The notes below the pieces were generated by a model. That model was not told the origin of the DNA and made no database searches. It saw only the letters and a program-made list of their open reading frames with translations. Source: Pseudomonas putida (GTDB taxonomy: Bacteria; Pseudomonadota; Gammaproteobacteria; Pseudomonadales; Pseudomonadaceae). Taken from it: a DNA stretch of 64,000 nucleotides. Both the position numbers and the translations under genes were made by a program. Shown in pieces: positions 49,901 to 61,397 of this stretch (positions within the stretch are counted from its first letter, which is position 1; each line of letters begins with the position of its first letter). The DNA lies in assembly GCF_025905425.1 (NCBI RefSeq), contig NZ_CP109603.1, positions 904,001-968,000 of the forward strand. The letters run 5' to 3'.

Positions 49901-52900
49901 GCTACAGCGGCCAGCGTGATCTGCGCATCGGCGCGCCGGTGGCCAACCGTATCCGCCCGGAGAGCGAGGGGCTGATCGGCGCCTTCCTCAACACCCAGGT
50001 GCTGCGTTGCGAACTGGATGGCCAGATGACCGCCGCCACGCTGCTGGAGCAGATGCGCCAGGCCGCCATCGAAGGCCAGTCGCACCAGGACCTGCCTTTC
50101 GACCAGTTGGTCGAAGCCCTGCAACCACCGCGCAGCAGTGCCTACAACCCGTTGTTCCAGGTGATGTGCAACGTGCAGCGCTGGGCGTTCCAGCAAAGCC
50201 GCGAGCTGGCCGGTATGCAGGTCGATTACCTGGTCAACGACGCCAGTGCCACCAAGTTCGACCTGTACCTTGAAGTCACCGACCTTGATGGCCGCCTGGG
50301 CTGCTGCCTGACCTACAGCCTCGACCTGTTCGACGCGCCGCGCATTGCGCGCATGGCCGAACACTGGCAACAGTTGCTGGTCGGCCTGTTGGACGACCCG
50401 CAACAGCGCCTGTGCGAGCTGCCGATGCTGAGCGCGGGCGAGCAGCAGGTGCTGGTGGGCCAGTTGCAGGGCGAGCAGGGTTTCGCCCTCGACCAGACCT
50501 TGCACGGCCTGTTCGCCGCCCAGGCTGCGCGCACACCGCACGCCCCTGCGCTGACCTTCGCTGGCCAGCACCTGAGCTACGCCGAGCTGGACCTGCGGGC
50601 CAACCGCCTGGCCCGCGCCCTGCGCGAGCGCGGGGTCGGCCCGCAGGTGCGCGTCGGCCTGGCCCTGGAGCGCTCGCTGGAAATGGTCATCGGCCTGCTG
50701 GCCATCCTCAAGGCGGGCGGTGCCTATGTGCCGCTCGACCCCGAGTACCCCCTCGACCGTTTGCGCTACATGATCGAAGACAGCCGTATCGGCCTGCTGC
50801 TCAGCCAACGCGCACTGCTCGAAAGCCTGGGCGAGCTGCCCGACGGGGTGGCGTGCTGGAGCCTGGAAGACGATGCTGCAAGCTTGTCGGCCTTCAGCGA
50901 TGCCGCGCTGGACAACCTCAACCTGCCGCAGCATCAGGCCTACCTGATCTACACCTCAGGCTCTACCGGCAAGCCCAAGGGCGTGGTGGTCAGCCACGGT
51001 GAAATCGCCATGCACTGCCAGGCCGTGATCGAGGCCTTCGGCATGCGCAGCGATGACTGCGAACTGCACTTCTACTCGATCAACTTCGACGCTGCCAGCG
51101 AACGCCTGCTGACCCCACTGCTGTGTGGTGCCCGTGTGGTGATACGGGCTCAGGGCCAGTGGGGCGCTGAAGAGATTTGCCAGCTGGTGCGTGAGCAGCA
51201 GGTGAGCATCCTTGGCTTTACCCCAAGCTACGGCAGCCAGTTGGCCCAGTACCTGGCCGGGCAGGGCGAGCAGTTGCCGGTGCGCCTGGTGATCACCGGC
51301 GGCGAGGCGCTGACCGGCGAGCACCTGCAGCGCATTCGCCAGGCGTTCGCGCCGCAGCAGTTCTTCAACGCCTACGGCCCGACCGAAACCGTGGTCATGC
51401 CGCTGGCTTGCCTGGCCCCACAAACGCTGTCGGCTGACATGGGCAGCGTGCCGATTGGCCGTGTGATCGGCACGCGCAGTGCCTACATCCTCGATGAGGA
51501 CCTGGCCTTGCTGCCACAAGGTGGTATCGGCGAGCTGTACATCGGTGGTGCCGGCCTGGCCCAGGGTTATCACGACCGCCCGGGGCTGAGCGCCGAGCGC
51601 TTCGTGGCCGACCCGTTCAGCACCGAGGGTGGGCGCCTGTACCGCACCGGCGATCTGGTGCGTCTGGGCGTCGATGGGTTGGTGGAGTATGTCGGCCGTG
51701 CCGACCAGCAGGTGAAAATTCGCGGTTTCCGCATCGAGTTGGGCGAAATTGAAAGCCGCCTGCAGGCGCATGCCGATGTCGATGAGGCGGTGGTCCTGGC
51801 CCTCGACTTGCCGGGCGGCAAGCAACTGGTGGGTTACCTGGTGTGCAAGCAGGCCGGCGCTGGCAGCGAGGCCCAGGCCGCGCTGCGCGAAGCGGTCAAG
51901 GCCGATGCCCGTCAGCAGTTGCCGGACTACATGGTGCCTGCGCACCTGGTGTTGCTCGACAGCCTGCCGCTGATGGGTAACGGCAAGCTCGACCGCAAGG
52001 CGCTGCCGCTGCCGGACCTGGAACAGGCGCAGCAGCGTTACCAGGCCCCAGGCAGCGAAGTGGAGGCGCAGCTGGCGAACATCTGGCGCGATGTGCTCAA
52101 CGTTGCCCGTGTCGGCGTGCAGGACAACTTCTTCGAGCTGGGTGGCGACTCGATTCTGTCGATCCAGGTGGTCAGCCGTGCCCGTCAGCTGGGCCTGCAG
52201 TTCACCCCGCGTGACCTGTTCCAGCACCAGACCATCCAGACCCTGGCCAGCGTGGTCAGCCTGAGCGCCGCGCCAAGCAGCATCGAGCAGGGCCTGCGCC
52301 AGGGGCAAACCGGGCTGACGCCGATCCAGCACTGGTTCTTCGACAGCGAAGTGGCCCAGCCCCAGCACTGGAACCAGGCGGTGTTGCTGGAGGCGCGTCA
52401 GCCTCTGGATGGCGCCGCCCTGGAGCAGGCCCTGGCCGCGCTGGTGCAGCATCACGACACCCTGCGCCTGCGCTTCAGCCAGGCCAATGGCCGCTGGCAG
52501 GCCGAGTACGCCCAGCCTGTCGCTCCGTCGTTGCTGTGGGCGGCCACGGTCGCCGATTTCGGCGAGTGCCAGGCGTTGTACACCGACTTGCAGCGCAGCC
52601 TCGACCTGGCACAAGGCCCACTGTTGCGCGCCTTGCTGGTGACGGACGGGCAGGGCCGCCAACGCTTGCTGCTGGCGATCCATCACCTGGTGGTCGATGG
52701 TGTGTCCTGGCGCGTGCTGCTTGAAGACTTGCAGGCGCTGTACCGTGGCCAGTCGCTGGCGGCCAAGACCCACACCTTGGGCGATTGGGCCGCACGCCTG
52801 GCCAGCTATGCTGGTAGCGATTCGCTGCGCGATGAGCTGGACTGGTGGCACGGCCAGCTCGGCACGGTGCGCCACGAACTGCCGTGTGATCACCCGCAGG

Positions 52901-55900
52901 GCGGCAACCTGCACCGCCACGCCCGTACCCTGGCCATCGGCCTGGATGCCGAGCAGACCCGACAGTTGCTGCAACAGGCGCCGGCGGCCTACCACACTCA
53001 GGTCAACGACCTGCTGTTGACGGCCCTGGCCCGAACCTTGTGCCGGTGGAGTGGTGACGGCGAGGTGCTGGTACAGCTCGAAGGCCATGGCCGCGACGGG
53101 CTGTTCGAGGACATGGACCTGACCCGCAGCGTCGGCTGGTTCACCAACGCCTACCCGCTGAGCCTTTGCCCGGTGCTGGGTGATGACGATGCCGCTCGCG
53201 CCAGCTCGATCAAACGGGTCAAGGAGCAACTGCGCCAAGTGCCGCACAAAGGCCAGGGCTATGGCGTGCTGCGCTACCTGGCCGACGAGGCCGGGCGTGA
53301 GCGCATGGCCGCACTGCCGCAGGCACGGATCACCTTCAACTACCTGGGGCAGTTCGACCAGCAGTTTGACGCCGATGCGCTGTTCCAGCCGCTGGACGCA
53401 CCGGTGGGCCTGGCCCATGACCTGGAGGCGCCGCTGCCCAACTGGTTGAGTGTCGATGGCCAGGTCTATGCCGGCGCCCTGCAGTTGCGCTGGACCTACA
53501 GCGCCGAACGCTACGACGAGCAGACCATCGCCACCCTGGCCGAAGGCTACCGCCAGGAGCTGTTGGCACTGGTCGGCCATTGCCTGGCCGACGGCAACGG
53601 CAGCTTCACGCCATCGGACTTCCCGTTGGCGCACCTGACCCAGGAGCAGATCGACAGCTTGCCGGTCGCCGCCGCCGAGATCGACGATGTCTACCCGCTG
53701 ACACCGATGCAGGAAGGCATGCTGCTGCACACCCTGCTGGAGCCCGGCACCGGCATCTACTACATGCAGGACCGCTACCGCATCAACAGCGCGCTCGACC
53801 CCGAACGCTTCGCCCAGGCCTGGCAGGCGGTGGTGGCGCGTCATGAGGCACTGCGGGCGTCGTTCAGCTGGAACGCCGGCGAGGCGATGCTGCAGATTAT
53901 CCACAAGCCGGGCAAGACGGCAGTGGATTACCAAGACTGGCGCGGCCTCGACGACAGCGCCCAGGAAGCGCGCCTGCAAGCCTTGCACAAGCAAGAGCGT
54001 GAGGCCGGTTTCGAACTGCTGCGAGAAGCGCCGTTCCACCTGCGCCTGGTGCGGGTCGCCGATGAGCGCTACTGGTTCATGATGAGCAACCACCACATCC
54101 TCATCGATGCCTGGTGCCGCTCGTTGCTGATGAACGACTTCTTCGAGGTCTACCAGGCCCTGGGTGAAGGCCGCCCGACCCAGTTACCGGTACCGCCGCG
54201 CTACCGTGACTACATCGGCTGGCTGCAACGCCAGGACCTGAACGAAGCGCGCCAGTGGTGGCAGGCCAACCTGGCCGGCTTCGAACGGGCCACGGCGGTC
54301 CCCAGTGACCGCCCGTTGCGCCACGACCACGCCGGTGACGGCATGATCGTCGGCGACTGCTATACCCGCCTGGACATCAGTGACGGTGTGCGTTTGCGTG
54401 AACTGGCCCAGGCCCATCAGCTGACCATCAACACCTTCGCCCAGGCGGCCTGGGCCCTGGTGCTGGCGCGCTACAGCGGCGAGCGCGACGTGGCCTTCGG
54501 CGTCACCGTGGCCGGGCGCCCGGTGAGCATGCCGCAGATGCAGCGCACCGTCGGCCTGTTCATCAACAGCATCGCCTTGCGTGTGCAGTTGCCAACGGCA
54601 GGCGAGCGCTGCAGCGTGCGCCAGTGGCTGCAAGGCCTGCTTGAGCACAACATGGAAGTGCGCGAGTACGAGTACCTGCCGCTGGTGGCGATTCAGGAAT
54701 GCAGCGAACTGCCCAAGGGCCAGCCGCTGTTCAACAGCCTGTTCGTGTTCGAGAACGCGCCGGTGGAAACTGCGGTGCTCGACCATGCGCAGCACCTCAA
54801 CGCCAGCTCCGACTCGGGCCGTACCCACACCAACTTCCCGTTGACGGCGGTGTGCTACCCCGGTGATGACCTGGGCCTGCACCTGTCGTTCGACCAGCGC
54901 TACTTCGACTTTTCGACCGTCGAACGTCTGCTGGCCGAGTTCAAGCGCCTGCTGTTGGCGTTGGTGCAGGGCTTCGAAGGGGAGGTGAGCAACCTGCCGC
55001 TGCTGGGTGCCGAAGAACAACGCTTCCTGCTTGAAGACTGCAACCGCACCGAGCACGCCTACGCGCTGGAGCAGAGCTATGTCGAGCAGTTCGAGGCGCA
55101 GGTCACTGCGCACCCGCAGCGCACCGTGGCACGTTGCCTTGAGGCGTCTTTTGACTACGCGGGCCTGAACCTTGCGGCCAACCGCCTGGGCCATGCCTTG
55201 ATCGGCGCTGGCGTGACAGTCGATCAGCCGGTTGCGCTGTTGGCCGAACGCGGCTTGCCGCTGCTGGGCATGATCGTCGGCAGCTTCAAGGCAGGTGCCG
55301 GTTACCTGCCGCTGGACCCTGGCCTGCCGACCGCGCGCCTGCAGCGCATCGTCGCGCTCAGCCGCACACCGGTGCTGGTGTGCAGCGCGGCCTGTGCCGA
55401 GCAGGGCCGGCAGTTGTTCGACGAACTGGGTGGTGTGGCGCGGCCAAAGTTGCTGGTGTGGGAAGACATCCAGGCAAGCAACGTCGCCAGCCACAACCCC
55501 GGTATCCACAGCGGGCCGGATAACCTCGCCTACGTCATCTACACCTCAGGCTCCACCGGGTTGCCCAAAGGGGTGATGGTCGAGCAGCGCGGCATGCTCA
55601 ACAACCAGCTCAGCAAGGTGCCTTACCTGGCCCTGAGCGAACAGGACGTGATCGCCCAGACCGCTTCGCAGAGCTTTGACATTTCGGTCTGGCAGTTCCT
55701 GGCCGCACCGTTGTTCGGCGCCAGGCTGGAGATCGTGCCCAATGCCATCGCCCATGATCCGCAGGGCCTGCTGGCACATGTCCAGGCCACCGGCATCACC
55801 GTGCTGGAAAGCGTACCGTCGCTGATCCAGGGCATGCTGGCCAACGATCACCAGGCCCTCGACGGCCTGCGCTGGATGCTGCCGACCGGTGAGGCCATGC

Positions 55901-56919
55901 CACCGGAGCTGGCCTCGCAATGGCTGCAGCGTTACCCCGATATCGGCCTGGTCAATGCCTACGGCCCGGCGGAGTGCTCGGACGACGTGGCGTTCTTCCG
56001 TGTCGATGTCGAGTCCACTCGCGGCAGTTACCTGCCGATTGGTACCCCGACCGACAACAACCGCCTGTATCTGTTCGGCGAGGACCAGGCGTTGGTGCCC
56101 TTGGGCGCGGTTGGCGAGCTGTGTGTTGCCGGTACCGGCGTGGGCCGTGGCTATGTCGGCGACCCGGTGCGTACCGCCATGGCCTTCATCCCGCATCCCC
56201 ATGGCGCGCCGGGCGAGCGCCTGTACCGCACCGGCGACCTGGCGCGCCAGCGTCCGGACGGTGTGTTGGAGTATGTGGGCCGGATCGATCACCAGGTGAA
56301 GATCCGCGGTTATCGCATCGAATTGGGCGAGATCGAAGCGCGTCTGCACGAACAAGCCGAGATCCGTGATGCTGCAGTTGGCGTGCAGGAAGGCGTCAAC
56401 GGCAAACATCTGGTCGGCTACCTGGTGGCCCACCAGGGCGTCACCCCTGATGCGGCGTTGCTAGAACAGATCAAGCAGCGTCTGCGCGCGGCATTGCCCG
56501 AGTACATGGTGCCCCTGCGCTGGGGCTGGTTCGACAGTCTGCCGCACAACGCCAACGGCAAGCTCGACCGCAAGGCACTGCCGGCCATCGATATCGGCGG
56601 GCAGCACAGCCAAGCCTACCAGGCGCCGCGCAACGAGCTGGAAACGGTGTTGGCCGGTATCTGGGCCGATGTGCTCAAGGCCGAACGGGTAGGGGTACAC
56701 GACAACTTCTTCGAGCTGGGCGGGCATTCGCTGCTGGCCACGCAGATCGCTTCGCGGGTGCAGAAGCAGTTGCAGTTGAATGTACCGCTGCGGGCGATGT
56801 TCGAGTGCAGCACGGTGGAGGAGCTGGCGGTGTATGTGGAGGGGTTGCAGGGGAGTGTGCTGGATGACGACAAGGTCGACCGGCTTAGTGACCTGATGGC
56901 GGAGCTCGAGGGGCTGTAG
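43966..56919 (+). CDS. pvdL: pyoverdine chromophore non-ribosomal peptide synthetase PvdL
   Basis: 4317 residues from ATG 43966 (AGGAAC upstream). Domain order with motif positions: acyl-AMP ligase ([11 protein letters not shown], residue ~173), carrier ([10 protein letters not shown], ~615), condensation (HHIVADG, ~803), adenylation ([11 protein letters not shown], ~1274), carrier (~1659), condensation (HHIVTEG, ~1851), adenylation (~2329), carrier (GGDSILSIQ, ~2726), epimerisation (HHLVVDG, ~2906), condensation (HHILIDA, ~3375), adenylation (~3859), carrier (GGHSLLATQ, ~4252). There is no thioesterase. This is the PvdL layout that starts pyoverdine with acyl-Glu, D-Tyr and diaminobutyrate. 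Hand-read pocket codes: DVWHFGRIN, DAEGIGAVM and DIWELTADD; the last fits a recalled diaminobutyrate code. Preceded by an iron-starvation box. Confidence 0.95.
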   Translation: MTDAFELPLSLVQALAQRAAQTPDKIALRFLADAPGEQAVLSYRDLDRRARTIAAALQARAEFGDRAVLLFPSGPDYVAAFFGCLYAGVIAVPAYPPESTRHHHQERLLSIIDDAEPRLLLTVAALHDSLQGLDALTAANAPELLAVDGLESALADAWREPTLAGDDIAFLQYTSGSTALPKGVQVSHGNLVANEQLIRHGFGIAVNPDDVIVSWLPLYHDMGLIGGLLQPIFSGVPCVLMSPGYFLARPLRWLQAISEYGGTISGGPDFAYRLCSERVSEASLAGLDLSRWRVAYSGSEPIRQDSLATFADKFQACGFDPQSFFASYGLAEATLFVSGSRRGQGIGALSLDAEAFAANRAENGSGSVLMSCGYPQPGHAVRIVEPQRLEQLGDNQVGEIWAGGPSIALGYWRNPEASARTFVERDGQTWLRTGDLGFMREGEVFVTGRLKDMLIVRGQNLYPQDLEKTLEREVDVLRKGRVAVFAVDHQGEEGIGVAVEISRNVQKAVDPQALIKTLRQVIADACRQAPAVVLLLNPGALPKTSSGKLQRSACRQRMDDGSLDCYARFPEAREQHAGGAVVDDLQARIAAVWRDVLKVEAVAADDHFLLLGGNSIAATQATARLADELGINLSLRSLFEAPLLGEYSAAVAAILAEGGAQAHAIATLGRDQSVPQSLAQNRLWLLWQLEPQSAAYNIPAGLHLRGELDVAALEAAFQALVARHESLRTVFSETDGQALQRIHPQQPFSLRRLDLDGQPAERIAACREEEAQQPFDLSQGPLLRVTLARLDDEDHQLWVTLHHIVADGWSLNILLDEFAKLYAAHCQGQTANLAPLPLGYADYGTWQRQWLADGEAERQLHYWKAKLGDELPVLDLCTDQPRASQRDKRAARYHLKVPAKLTEALKGLAREQQASLFMVLLAGWQSVLHRYTGQADIRVGVPNANRPRLETQGLVGFFINSQVLRAQLHGRLPFEQLLAQARQATLEAQANQDLPFEQLLEALPEAREQGLFQVMFNHQQRDLSALRRLPGLLAEELPWHSREAKFDLQLHSEEDHQGRLTLAFDYAAELFEASTVKRLAAHLLALLEQVCAQPQLALGEVQLLDEHHRAQLLGWGQAAAAAPQRLLVEQLNEQARLTPQRTALAWQGGSLDYAELHQQANRLAHYLRDKGVGPDTCVAIAVERSPQLLVGLLAILKAGGAYVPLDVDYPAERLAYMLGDCNASLLLSHSGLLGKLPQVEGVSAIALDQLHLDSWPSHAPGLHLHGDNVAYVIYTSGSTGQPKGVGNTHAALAERLQWMQATYALNDSDVLMQKAPISFDVSVWECFWPLITGCKLVLAGPGEHRDPQRIAALVQQHGVTTLHFVPPLLQVFVQEPQAAACTSLRWLFSGGEALSASLRDRVLQLLPQVQLHNRYGPTETAINVTHWHCQAEDGERSPIGRPLGNVLCRVLDAELELTAPGVPGELYLGGAGLARGYLGRPGLTAERFVPQADGDGQRLYRSGDRARWQVQLQALEYLGRLDQQVKVRGFRVEPEEVQACLLALPGVEQALVLIHKDAVGAQLVGYYSGAAEPAVLLAALAEQLPAYMVPAQLIPLAHLPLGPSGKVDRKALPAPVWQQREHVEPQSALQQQVAAIWREVLNLPRVGLQDDFFALGGHSLLATQIVSRTRQACDVELPLKVLFEASELGAFCIEIARIRAAGEHNLQGEIARVDRRQAVPLSYSQQRMWFLWQMEPDSPAYNVGGMARLRGALHVDAFERALQALIVRHETLRTTFPSIDGVAYQCVAEDSGLQLDWQDFSALPAEARQQRLQQLADDQAHQPFDLERGPLLRACLVKAEEREHYFVLTLHHIVTEGWAMDIFARELGELYEAFVDDRESPLTPLPVQYLDYSVWQRQWLESGEGARQLAYWKARLGDEHPVLALPSDRPRPAVQSHCGELYRFELDPALVARVHAFNSQRGLTLFMTMTATLAALLHRYSGQRDLRIGAPVANRIRPESEGLIGAFLNTQVLRCELDGQMTAATLLEQMRQAAIEGQSHQDLPFDQLVEALQPPRSSAYNPLFQVMCNVQRWAFQQSRELAGMQVDYLVNDASATKFDLYLEVTDLDGRLGCCLTYSLDLFDAPRIARMAEHWQQLLVGLLDDPQQRLCELPMLSAGEQQVLVGQLQGEQGFALDQTLHGLFAAQAARTPHAPALTFAGQHLSYAELDLRANRLARALRERGVGPQVRVGLALERSLEMVIGLLAILKAGGAYVPLDPEYPLDRLRYMIEDSRIGLLLSQRALLESLGELPDGVACWSLEDDAASLSAFSDAALDNLNLPQHQAYLIYTSGSTGKPKGVVVSHGEIAMHCQAVIEAFGMRSDDCELHFYSINFDAASERLLTPLLCGARVVIRAQGQWGAEEICQLVREQQVSILGFTPSYGSQLAQYLAGQGEQLPVRLVITGGEALTGEHLQRIRQAFAPQQFFNAYGPTETVVMPLACLAPQTLSADMGSVPIGRVIGTRSAYILDEDLALLPQGGIGELYIGGAGLAQGYHDRPGLSAERFVADPFSTEGGRLYRTGDLVRLGVDGLVEYVGRADQQVKIRGFRIELGEIESRLQAHADVDEAVVLALDLPGGKQLVGYLVCKQAGAGSEAQAALREAVKADARQQLPDYMVPAHLVLLDSLPLMGNGKLDRKALPLPDLEQAQQRYQAPGSEVEAQLANIWRDVLNVARVGVQDNFFELGGDSILSIQVVSRARQLGLQFTPRDLFQHQTIQTLASVVSLSAAPSSIEQGLRQGQTGLTPIQHWFFDSEVAQPQHWNQAVLLEARQPLDGAALEQALAALVQHHDTLRLRFSQANGRWQAEYAQPVAPSLLWAATVADFGECQALYTDLQRSLDLAQGPLLRALLVTDGQGRQRLLLAIHHLVVDGVSWRVLLEDLQALYRGQSLAAKTHTLGDWAARLASYAGSDSLRDELDWWHGQLGTVRHELPCDHPQGGNLHRHARTLAIGLDAEQTRQLLQQAPAAYHTQVNDLLLTALARTLCRWSGDGEVLVQLEGHGRDGLFEDMDLTRSVGWFTNAYPLSLCPVLGDDDAARASSIKRVKEQLRQVPHKGQGYGVLRYLADEAGRERMAALPQARITFNYLGQFDQQFDADALFQPLDAPVGLAHDLEAPLPNWLSVDGQVYAGALQLRWTYSAERYDEQTIATLAEGYRQELLALVGHCLADGNGSFTPSDFPLAHLTQEQIDSLPVAAAEIDDVYPLTPMQEGMLLHTLLEPGTGIYYMQDRYRINSALDPERFAQAWQAVVARHEALRASFSWNAGEAMLQIIHKPGKTAVDYQDWRGLDDSAQEARLQALHKQEREAGFELLREAPFHLRLVRVADERYWFMMSNHHILIDAWCRSLLMNDFFEVYQALGEGRPTQLPVPPRYRDYIGWLQRQDLNEARQWWQANLAGFERATAVPSDRPLRHDHAGDGMIVGDCYTRLDISDGVRLRELAQAHQLTINTFAQAAWALVLARYSGERDVAFGVTVAGRPVSMPQMQRTVGLFINSIALRVQLPTAGERCSVRQWLQGLLEHNMEVREYEYLPLVAIQECSELPKGQPLFNSLFVFENAPVETAVLDHAQHLNASSDSGRTHTNFPLTAVCYPGDDLGLHLSFDQRYFDFSTVERLLAEFKRLLLALVQGFEGEVSNLPLLGAEEQRFLLEDCNRTEHAYALEQSYVEQFEAQVTAHPQRTVARCLEASFDYAGLNLAANRLGHALIGAGVTVDQPVALLAERGLPLLGMIVGSFKAGAGYLPLDPGLPTARLQRIVALSRTPVLVCSAACAEQGRQLFDELGGVARPKLLVWEDIQASNVASHNPGIHSGPDNLAYVIYTSGSTGLPKGVMVEQRGMLNNQLSKVPYLALSEQDVIAQTASQSFDISVWQFLAAPLFGARLEIVPNAIAHDPQGLLAHVQATGITVLESVPSLIQGMLANDHQALDGLRWMLPTGEAMPPELASQWLQRYPDIGLVNAYGPAECSDDVAFFRVDVESTRGSYLPIGTPTDNNRLYLFGEDQALVPLGAVGELCVAGTGVGRGYVGDPVRTAMAFIPHPHGAPGERLYRTGDLARQRPDGVLEYVGRIDHQVKIRGYRIELGEIEARLHEQAEIRDAAVGVQEGVNGKHLVGYLVAHQGVTPDAALLEQIKQRLRAALPEYMVPLRWGWFDSLPHNANGKLDRKALPAIDIGGQHSQAYQAPRNELETVLAGIWADVLKAERVGVHDNFFELGGHSLLATQIASRVQKQLQLNVPLRAMFECSTVEELAVYVEGLQGSVLDDDKVDRLSDLMAELEGL

Positions 56920-56933
56920 GGTTAGGGTTTCGC

Positions 56934-57230
56934 CTTGAGTTTTGCAGGGCGGCGGAAATCGAGCGCCGCCCACGCGGCGCTTCGCGGGGCAAGCCCGCTC
57001 CCACATTTGTTTCGGGCCAATCACTCCTGAGTCATTGGCGCGCGCCCCCTGTTTGTCCCATTGGATATCGAAGGGTAAGCATTTGCTCTTCTTCTATTTC
57101 CAGCCATGCGCCAAGGGTGCGCGCGCGGAAGGCACAGGCGAAACTGGCCCGAAACAAATGTGGGAGCGGGCTTGCCCCGCGAAGCGCCGCGTGGGCGGCG
57201 CTCGATTTCCGCCTCACTGCAAAACTCAAG
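56934..57230. repeat. 86-bp inverted repeat containing REP cores
   Basis: Arms 56934-57019 and 57145-57230 are reverse complements over 86 bases except for one 3-base block (ggc against tga, 14 bases in). Each arm contains the REP core cgcggggcaagcccgctccc plus about 50 bases that are not part of other REPs in the window. The 125-base centre has no gene. The element fills the 318-base gap between the convergent pvdL and dsbG genes. Confidence 0.9.
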
Positions 57231-57237
57231 ACATGCG

Positions 57238-57999
57238 CTAGCGTTTGCCGAGAATCTTCCCAAGCAGCTCCGGCCGCGGCGCCCCTTGCTGGCTCTGCAA
57301 GTTACCCTGCTCATCCTGGTAGAAAATCGCCGGGGTCGCCTGCAGCCCCATTTCTTCCATCAACGCCATGTTCGCCGCCAGCTTCTGCTGCACGGCTTCT
57401 GGCACCTTCTCCAGCGGCTTGAGCGTACTGGCCTTGCCGGCCTTCTCGTGCTCTGCCAATGCCTTGGCCGGGTCTTTTGCGGCCAGCAATGCCGCCGACT
57501 TGGCGGGGCTGTCCTCGCGAATGATGCCAACCATGATGTGGCGCAACTGCACCTTGCCCGACGCCACCCATGGCCGTGCCTGCTCCCAGAACATATTGCA
57601 GTACGGGCAGTTGGGGTCGCTGAACAGGTACACCTTGCGCGGCGCATCAGCCTTGCCATCGGCGATCCAGGACGTTTTCTCCATCTTCGCCCAGATTTCT
57701 TTGCTCATCGGCCCGTACACCAGTTTTTCCAGCGGTGCGGCGCTGAGGTCTTGGCCTTGTTCATCGAACAGGCTACCGACCAGCACATGCTTGCCATCAG
57801 GCGTCAGGTACAGGGCGATGCCGTTGTTCTGGTATTCGGCGGCGTAGCCGCGCAGGCCATCGGGGGCGTCGAAGCTGCCCTTGATCACGGCGCCCTTGGC
57901 TTGCAGTTGCTGGATCGCCTTGGGCAGGGCTTCTTCGGCGTGCAGGTGCGAGGTGGCCAGCAGGGCTAGGGACAGGGGCAGTAGTGCAGTCAATCGCAT
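57238..57999 (-). CDS. dsbG: periplasmic disulfide isomerase/reductase DsbG-like
   Basis: 253 residues from ATG 57999. A signal peptide (MRLTALLPLSLALLATSHLH) precedes a dimerisation domain (LPKAIQQLQAKGAVIKGSFD, residues 29-90) and the thioredoxin domain with DPNCPYCNMF near residue 130. The Thr-rich/Pro loop QATPAIFYQDEQG carries the cis-Pro. It protects or isomerises periplasmic thiols. It begins one base after the stop of the TlpA-like gene, third in the dsbD operon. Confidence 0.9.
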   Translation of the reverse strand: MRLTALLPLSLALLATSHLHAEEALPKAIQQLQAKGAVIKGSFDAPDGLRGYAAEYQNNGIALYLTPDGKHVLVGSLFDEQGQDLSAAPLEKLVYGPMSKEIWAKMEKTSWIADGKADAPRKVYLFSDPNCPYCNMFWEQARPWVASGKVQLRHIMVGIIREDSPAKSAALLAAKDPAKALAEHEKAGKASTLKPLEKVPEAVQQKLAANMALMEEMGLQATPAIFYQDEQGNLQSQQGAPRPELLGKILGKR

Positions 58000-58000
58000 G

Positions 58001-58837
58001 TCAGTTTCCTTGTGCGGCAGGGGTGGGCGCGATGGCCCGGTCGAAAGGTTCCAAGGCATGGCGCAGGCTTGCCCGGGACAGCTCGCCAAGGTGGCTGCCG
58101 ATCAGCCGCCCGTCACTGTCGTAGAACAGCGTGGTGGGCAGCGCCATCGAGCCGACGCGCTGGGCCAGTTGGCCGGCGCCGTCGAACAGCACGTGGGTCA
58201 GGCTCAAGCCGGTGGTGGCGAGGAAGGTGCTGACATTCTCGGGCGTCTCACCCTGGTTGACGAAGATGAAGGTCACGTGGGGATAGTCGCCCTGGGCCTG
58301 TTGCAGCACCGGCATTTCGCGCCGGCAAGGCGGGCACCAGGTGGCCCAGATGTTGATGACCAGTGGCTTGCCACGGTAGCTGTGCAGCGCCACGGGTTGC
58401 CCGCCGGCGTTGCGCAGGCTCAGTTCAGGCAGTTCGGTGCCTTTGCTGTACAAATGGCTGCCCAGGCTACTCAGGCCCCAGAACAGCGCGCCGCTGAACA
58501 ATGCCCAGCCCAGCGGGCGGCGCAGGCCAGGTTGACGCCAGCCTTGCCAGAGCGCCGCAAGCACGATACCGGCAAGGCCAGACCAGAACAGGAAGCCCCC
58601 GTCGCGGATGTCGATGACCTGCCCCCAGTCGTCCCGGTACATCGGCCAGTAAGCCACGACGAAGCCCAGGCGCGCGCACAGAACACCGATCAGAAACAGG
58701 TTGAACAGTGCCGACTCCGGGCTTTCGCCGCCGCGTCGGGCGACCCACCAGCCGACCACGCTTGCGATCACCAGGGCGGTGAGCATCAGCAGGTGGTTGA
58801 GGGCCATGGTCAATGGCCCGAGGGTTACGGTCAGCAT
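58001..58837 (-). CDS. dsbE: membrane-anchored TlpA/DsbE-like thioredoxin
   Basis: 278 residues. Four membrane segments in the first 120 residues (LLMLTALVIASVVGWWVARR, ALFNLFLIGVLCARLGFVVA, GFLFWSGLAGIVLAALWQGW, WALFSGALFWGLSSLGSHLY) are followed by a periplasmic TlpA domain with WATWCPPCRREMPVL near residue 168 and the cis-Pro loop SMALPTTLFYDSDGR. The long membrane part is unusual for DsbE, which has a single anchor. It is probably reduced by the neighbouring DsbD. The start overlaps the dsbD stop by one base. Confidence 0.85.
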   Translation of the reverse strand: MLTVTLGPLTMALNHLLMLTALVIASVVGWWVARRGGESPESALFNLFLIGVLCARLGFVVAYWPMYRDDWGQVIDIRDGGFLFWSGLAGIVLAALWQGWRQPGLRRPLGWALFSGALFWGLSSLGSHLYSKGTELPELSLRNAGGQPVALHSYRGKPLVINIWATWCPPCRREMPVLQQAQGDYPHVTFIFVNQGETPENVSTFLATTGLSLTHVLFDGAGQLAQRVGSMALPTTLFYDSDGRLIGSHLGELSRASLRHALEPFDRAIAPTPAAQGN

Positions 58838-60549
58838 CAGCCTTGGCTCCTGGTCTGGGTCCAGTGTTGCAGGAACGCGGCGGCATCCACTTCACCGGTG
58901 ATGCGCCGCGCGCGGCGTTCGTCGCCTTCCGGGCCGACCCAGAGGATGCTGGGCGGGCCGGGTACCTGGTAGCGTTGCAACAATGCCTTGCTCGCCGGAG
59001 TGTCGGCGGTGACGTCCAGGCGCAGCAGGTGCACGCCGGCCAGGCTGGCTTGCACGTCGGCGCGGGTGAAGACGGTTTTTTCCATGACCTTGCACGACAC
59101 GCACCAGTCGGCATAGTAGTCGACCATCACCCACTGGCCACGGGCCTTGGCCGCGTCCAGCTCGCGTTGCAGGTCTTCGGGGCGGCTGACGGTGACGAAT
59201 GCATCCTCTGCGTGTTGCGCGGCCGCAGGGGCAGTGCCCCCGGCGAACGGTCGCAGGGGTTGCCAAAGGTCATCGCCCCCAGCCGCCGCACCGACCAGCA
59301 GCAGCCCGCCCCAGAGTGCGCCCAGCAACGGCACCGCGCGAAGCGCAGGCATACGGTGCAGGGCCGGCCACGCGGCCCAGGCCAGGGCGATCAGCCAGGC
59401 GCCGCTCAGGGCCAGTAGCAGGGCCTCTGGCAGCAAGCTGCGCACGGTGTACAGAGCCATGGCCAGGAACACGAAGCCGAATACACCTTTGACCAAGTTC
59501 ATCCACGCGCCTGGGCGTGGCAGGTAGCGATTGCCCAAGGTCACCAGCAACAGCAGTGGCACGCCCATGCCCAGGCCCAGGCTGAACAACACCAGCGCGC
59601 CTTGCAGCACGTCGCCGCTCTGGGCGATGTACAGCAGCGCGCCGGCCAGCGGTGCGGTCATGCACGGGCCGAGCAGCAAGCCGGAGAGTGCGCCGAGCAA
59701 CGCCGCACCGTACAGATTACCGCCACGGGTGCCTTGCCCCGCGCGGTCGAGGCGGTCGCGCAGGGCGGCTGGCAATTGCAGCTCGAAGGCGCCGAACATT
59801 GGCAGGGCCAGCAACACGAACAGTGCCGCCAGGCTGCCCAGCAGCCAGGGTTGCTGCAACCAGGCCTGCAGGCTGGCGCCGAGCAGCGCGGCGACCACCC
59901 CCAGGGCGGCATACACCAACGCCATGCTCAGCACGTAGACACCGGCCAGCAGCCAGCCGCGCCGGGCGCTGGCGCCATTGCCCAGCACCAGCCCGGCGAG
60001 GATCGGCAGCATCGGCAGCGAGCAGGGGGTAAAGGCCAGCAGCAGGCCAAGGCCGAAGAAGGCCAGCAGGCCCCATGCCAGGTTGCCCTGTTGCAGGTCG
60101 CTGGCCAGGGCTTGGTCGCTGGCCTGATCGGCGGCGGGCGCCACGCTGCCGCCCAGGTCGATGGCAGTGGTCTGCGGCGGGTAGCACAGGCCAGCGTCGG
60201 CACAGCCTTGCCACCCAAGGCGCAGCTGGCCTTGCGCGCTGGCGGGGATCAGCAGTTCGAGCTGGTCGCGGTACACCGCGCTGTCGCCGAAGAATTCGTC
60301 ATGGTGATTGAGCGCAGGCGGCAGTTGTGGCTGCTGCTCGGCGCTCAGGCCGTCGAACTTCAGGCGCTTCTGGTACAGGTAGTAGCCTTGCTTGATCTGG
60401 AAGAACAGGCGCATCTGGCCGTCGGGCTGGCGGTCGTGACTCAGCACAAAGGCCTGGTCGACCGGCAGGAAGTCGGATTTGACCTCGAATGGGTTGGCTT
60501 GCAGGGGGCCGGCCAGCAGGAATGTCAGGAAGAGTAAGAGGGCGCGCAT
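58837..60549 (-). CDS. dsbD: thiol:disulfide interchange protein DsbD
   Basis: 570 residues. A signal peptide (LLLFLTFLLAGPLQANPFEV) precedes the periplasmic alpha domain with GCADAGLCYPPQ (Cys pair near 116-122). About eight membrane segments follow, with the catalytic CTPCSLPMLPI near residue 175 and a second Cys in LLLGPCMTAPLAGALLY near 298. The C-terminal thioredoxin domain has YADWCVSCKVMEKTVF near residue 484. It passes electrons from cytoplasmic thioredoxin to periplasmic partners, here probably DsbG and the TlpA-like protein. First gene of the operon. Confidence 0.94.
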   Translation of the reverse strand: MRALLLFLTFLLAGPLQANPFEVKSDFLPVDQAFVLSHDRQPDGQMRLFFQIKQGYYLYQKRLKFDGLSAEQQPQLPPALNHHDEFFGDSAVYRDQLELLIPASAQGQLRLGWQGCADAGLCYPPQTTAIDLGGSVAPAADQASDQALASDLQQGNLAWGLLAFFGLGLLLAFTPCSLPMLPILAGLVLGNGASARRGWLLAGVYVLSMALVYAALGVVAALLGASLQAWLQQPWLLGSLAALFVLLALPMFGAFELQLPAALRDRLDRAGQGTRGGNLYGAALLGALSGLLLGPCMTAPLAGALLYIAQSGDVLQGALVLFSLGLGMGVPLLLLVTLGNRYLPRPGAWMNLVKGVFGFVFLAMALYTVRSLLPEALLLALSGAWLIALAWAAWPALHRMPALRAVPLLGALWGGLLLVGAAAGGDDLWQPLRPFAGGTAPAAAQHAEDAFVTVSRPEDLQRELDAAKARGQWVMVDYYADWCVSCKVMEKTVFTRADVQASLAGVHLLRLDVTADTPASKALLQRYQVPGPPSILWVGPEGDERRARRITGEVDAAAFLQHWTQTRSQG

Positions 60550-60713
60550 GTCTTCGCCTTGGCAGTACGTTGAAGTTGGCCATGCTGGCCTGGGTCGATT
60601 AACCCAAGGTTAACCCGGTCTTACTTCCCCCAAAACGCCCGCGCCGGGTTCATAATCTCCACTTAATCCACCCGTGGTGCAGTATCTGCCTCACCCAACC
60701 CGGAGCCCCCACC

Positions 60714-61397
60714 ATGCATGTTCTGCTCTGCGAGGACGATGACCTGATCGCCAGCGGCATCTGCGCCGGCCTCACCGCCCAGGGCCTGACCGTGGACCGG
60801 GTAGCCAAAGCCGCGGGTGCGCGGGCGATGCTCCAGGCTGCGCAGTTCGATGTGATGATTCTGGACCTCGGCCTGCCCGACGAGGACGGCCTCAAGCTGC
60901 TGCGGCGCCTGCGCCAGCAGGGCGAGGCCCTGCCCGTGCTGGTGCTCACCGCCCGCGATGCGGTCACCGACCGGGTCGATGGCCTGCAAGCCGGTGCCGA
61001 CGATTACCTGCTCAAGCCGTTCGACCTGCGCGAGCTGGCCGCGCGCCTGCACACCTTGCTGCGCCGGGTGGCCGGGCGGGCGGTAAATGCCATCGAGCAT
61101 GGCCCTTTGCGTTATGACCCCAGCAGCTGCGAAGCAACCCTGGCCGGCCGGTCGGTCGACCTTTCCCGGCGTGAGCAGGCACTGCTCCAGGCCTTGCTGC
61201 AGAATCCAGGGCGGGTGCTGTCCAGCGAGCAGTTGAAGGATTGCGTGTACGGTTTCAGCGACGAGGTCGAGAGCAACGCCCTTAACGTGCATATCCACCA
61301 CCTGCGCCGCAAGCTGGGTAACAGCATTGTCGAGACCGTGCGCGGCCTGGGTTACCGGCTTGGCCCTGCGCAGGCACCGGAAGAGGTCGCACCATGA
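60714..61397 (+). CDS. two-component response regulator (OmpR/QseB type)
   Basis: 227 residues. The receiver domain carries the acidic pair (CEDDDLI), phospho-acceptor Asp51 (MILDLGLPDEDG), LTARDAV, and Lys of DYLLKPFDLREL. A winged helix follows (LSRREQALLQALLQNPGRVL, then DEVESNALNVHIHHLRRKL). It overlaps its kinase by 4 bases and is divergent from the dsbD operon across a 164-base gap. Position and partner suggest that it controls the dsb genes, as DsbR does in P. aeruginosa (recalled). Confidence 0.93.
   Translation: MHVLLCEDDDLIASGICAGLTAQGLTVDRVAKAAGARAMLQAAQFDVMILDLGLPDEDGLKLLRRLRQQGEALPVLVLTARDAVTDRVDGLQAGADDYLLKPFDLRELAARLHTLLRRVAGRAVNAIEHGPLRYDPSSCEATLAGRSVDLSRREQALLQALLQNPGRVLSSEQLKDCVYGFSDEVESNALNVHIHHLRRKLGNSIVETVRGLGYRLGPAQAPEEVAP

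Noticed and set aside
47671..54096. Two very long open frames (about 1000 codons each) on the minus strand opposite pvdL
   Set aside because: They are antisense shadows caused by high GC and codon bias; the plus strand carries unbroken NRPS domains throughout, and the minus frames have no ribosome site or domain pattern.
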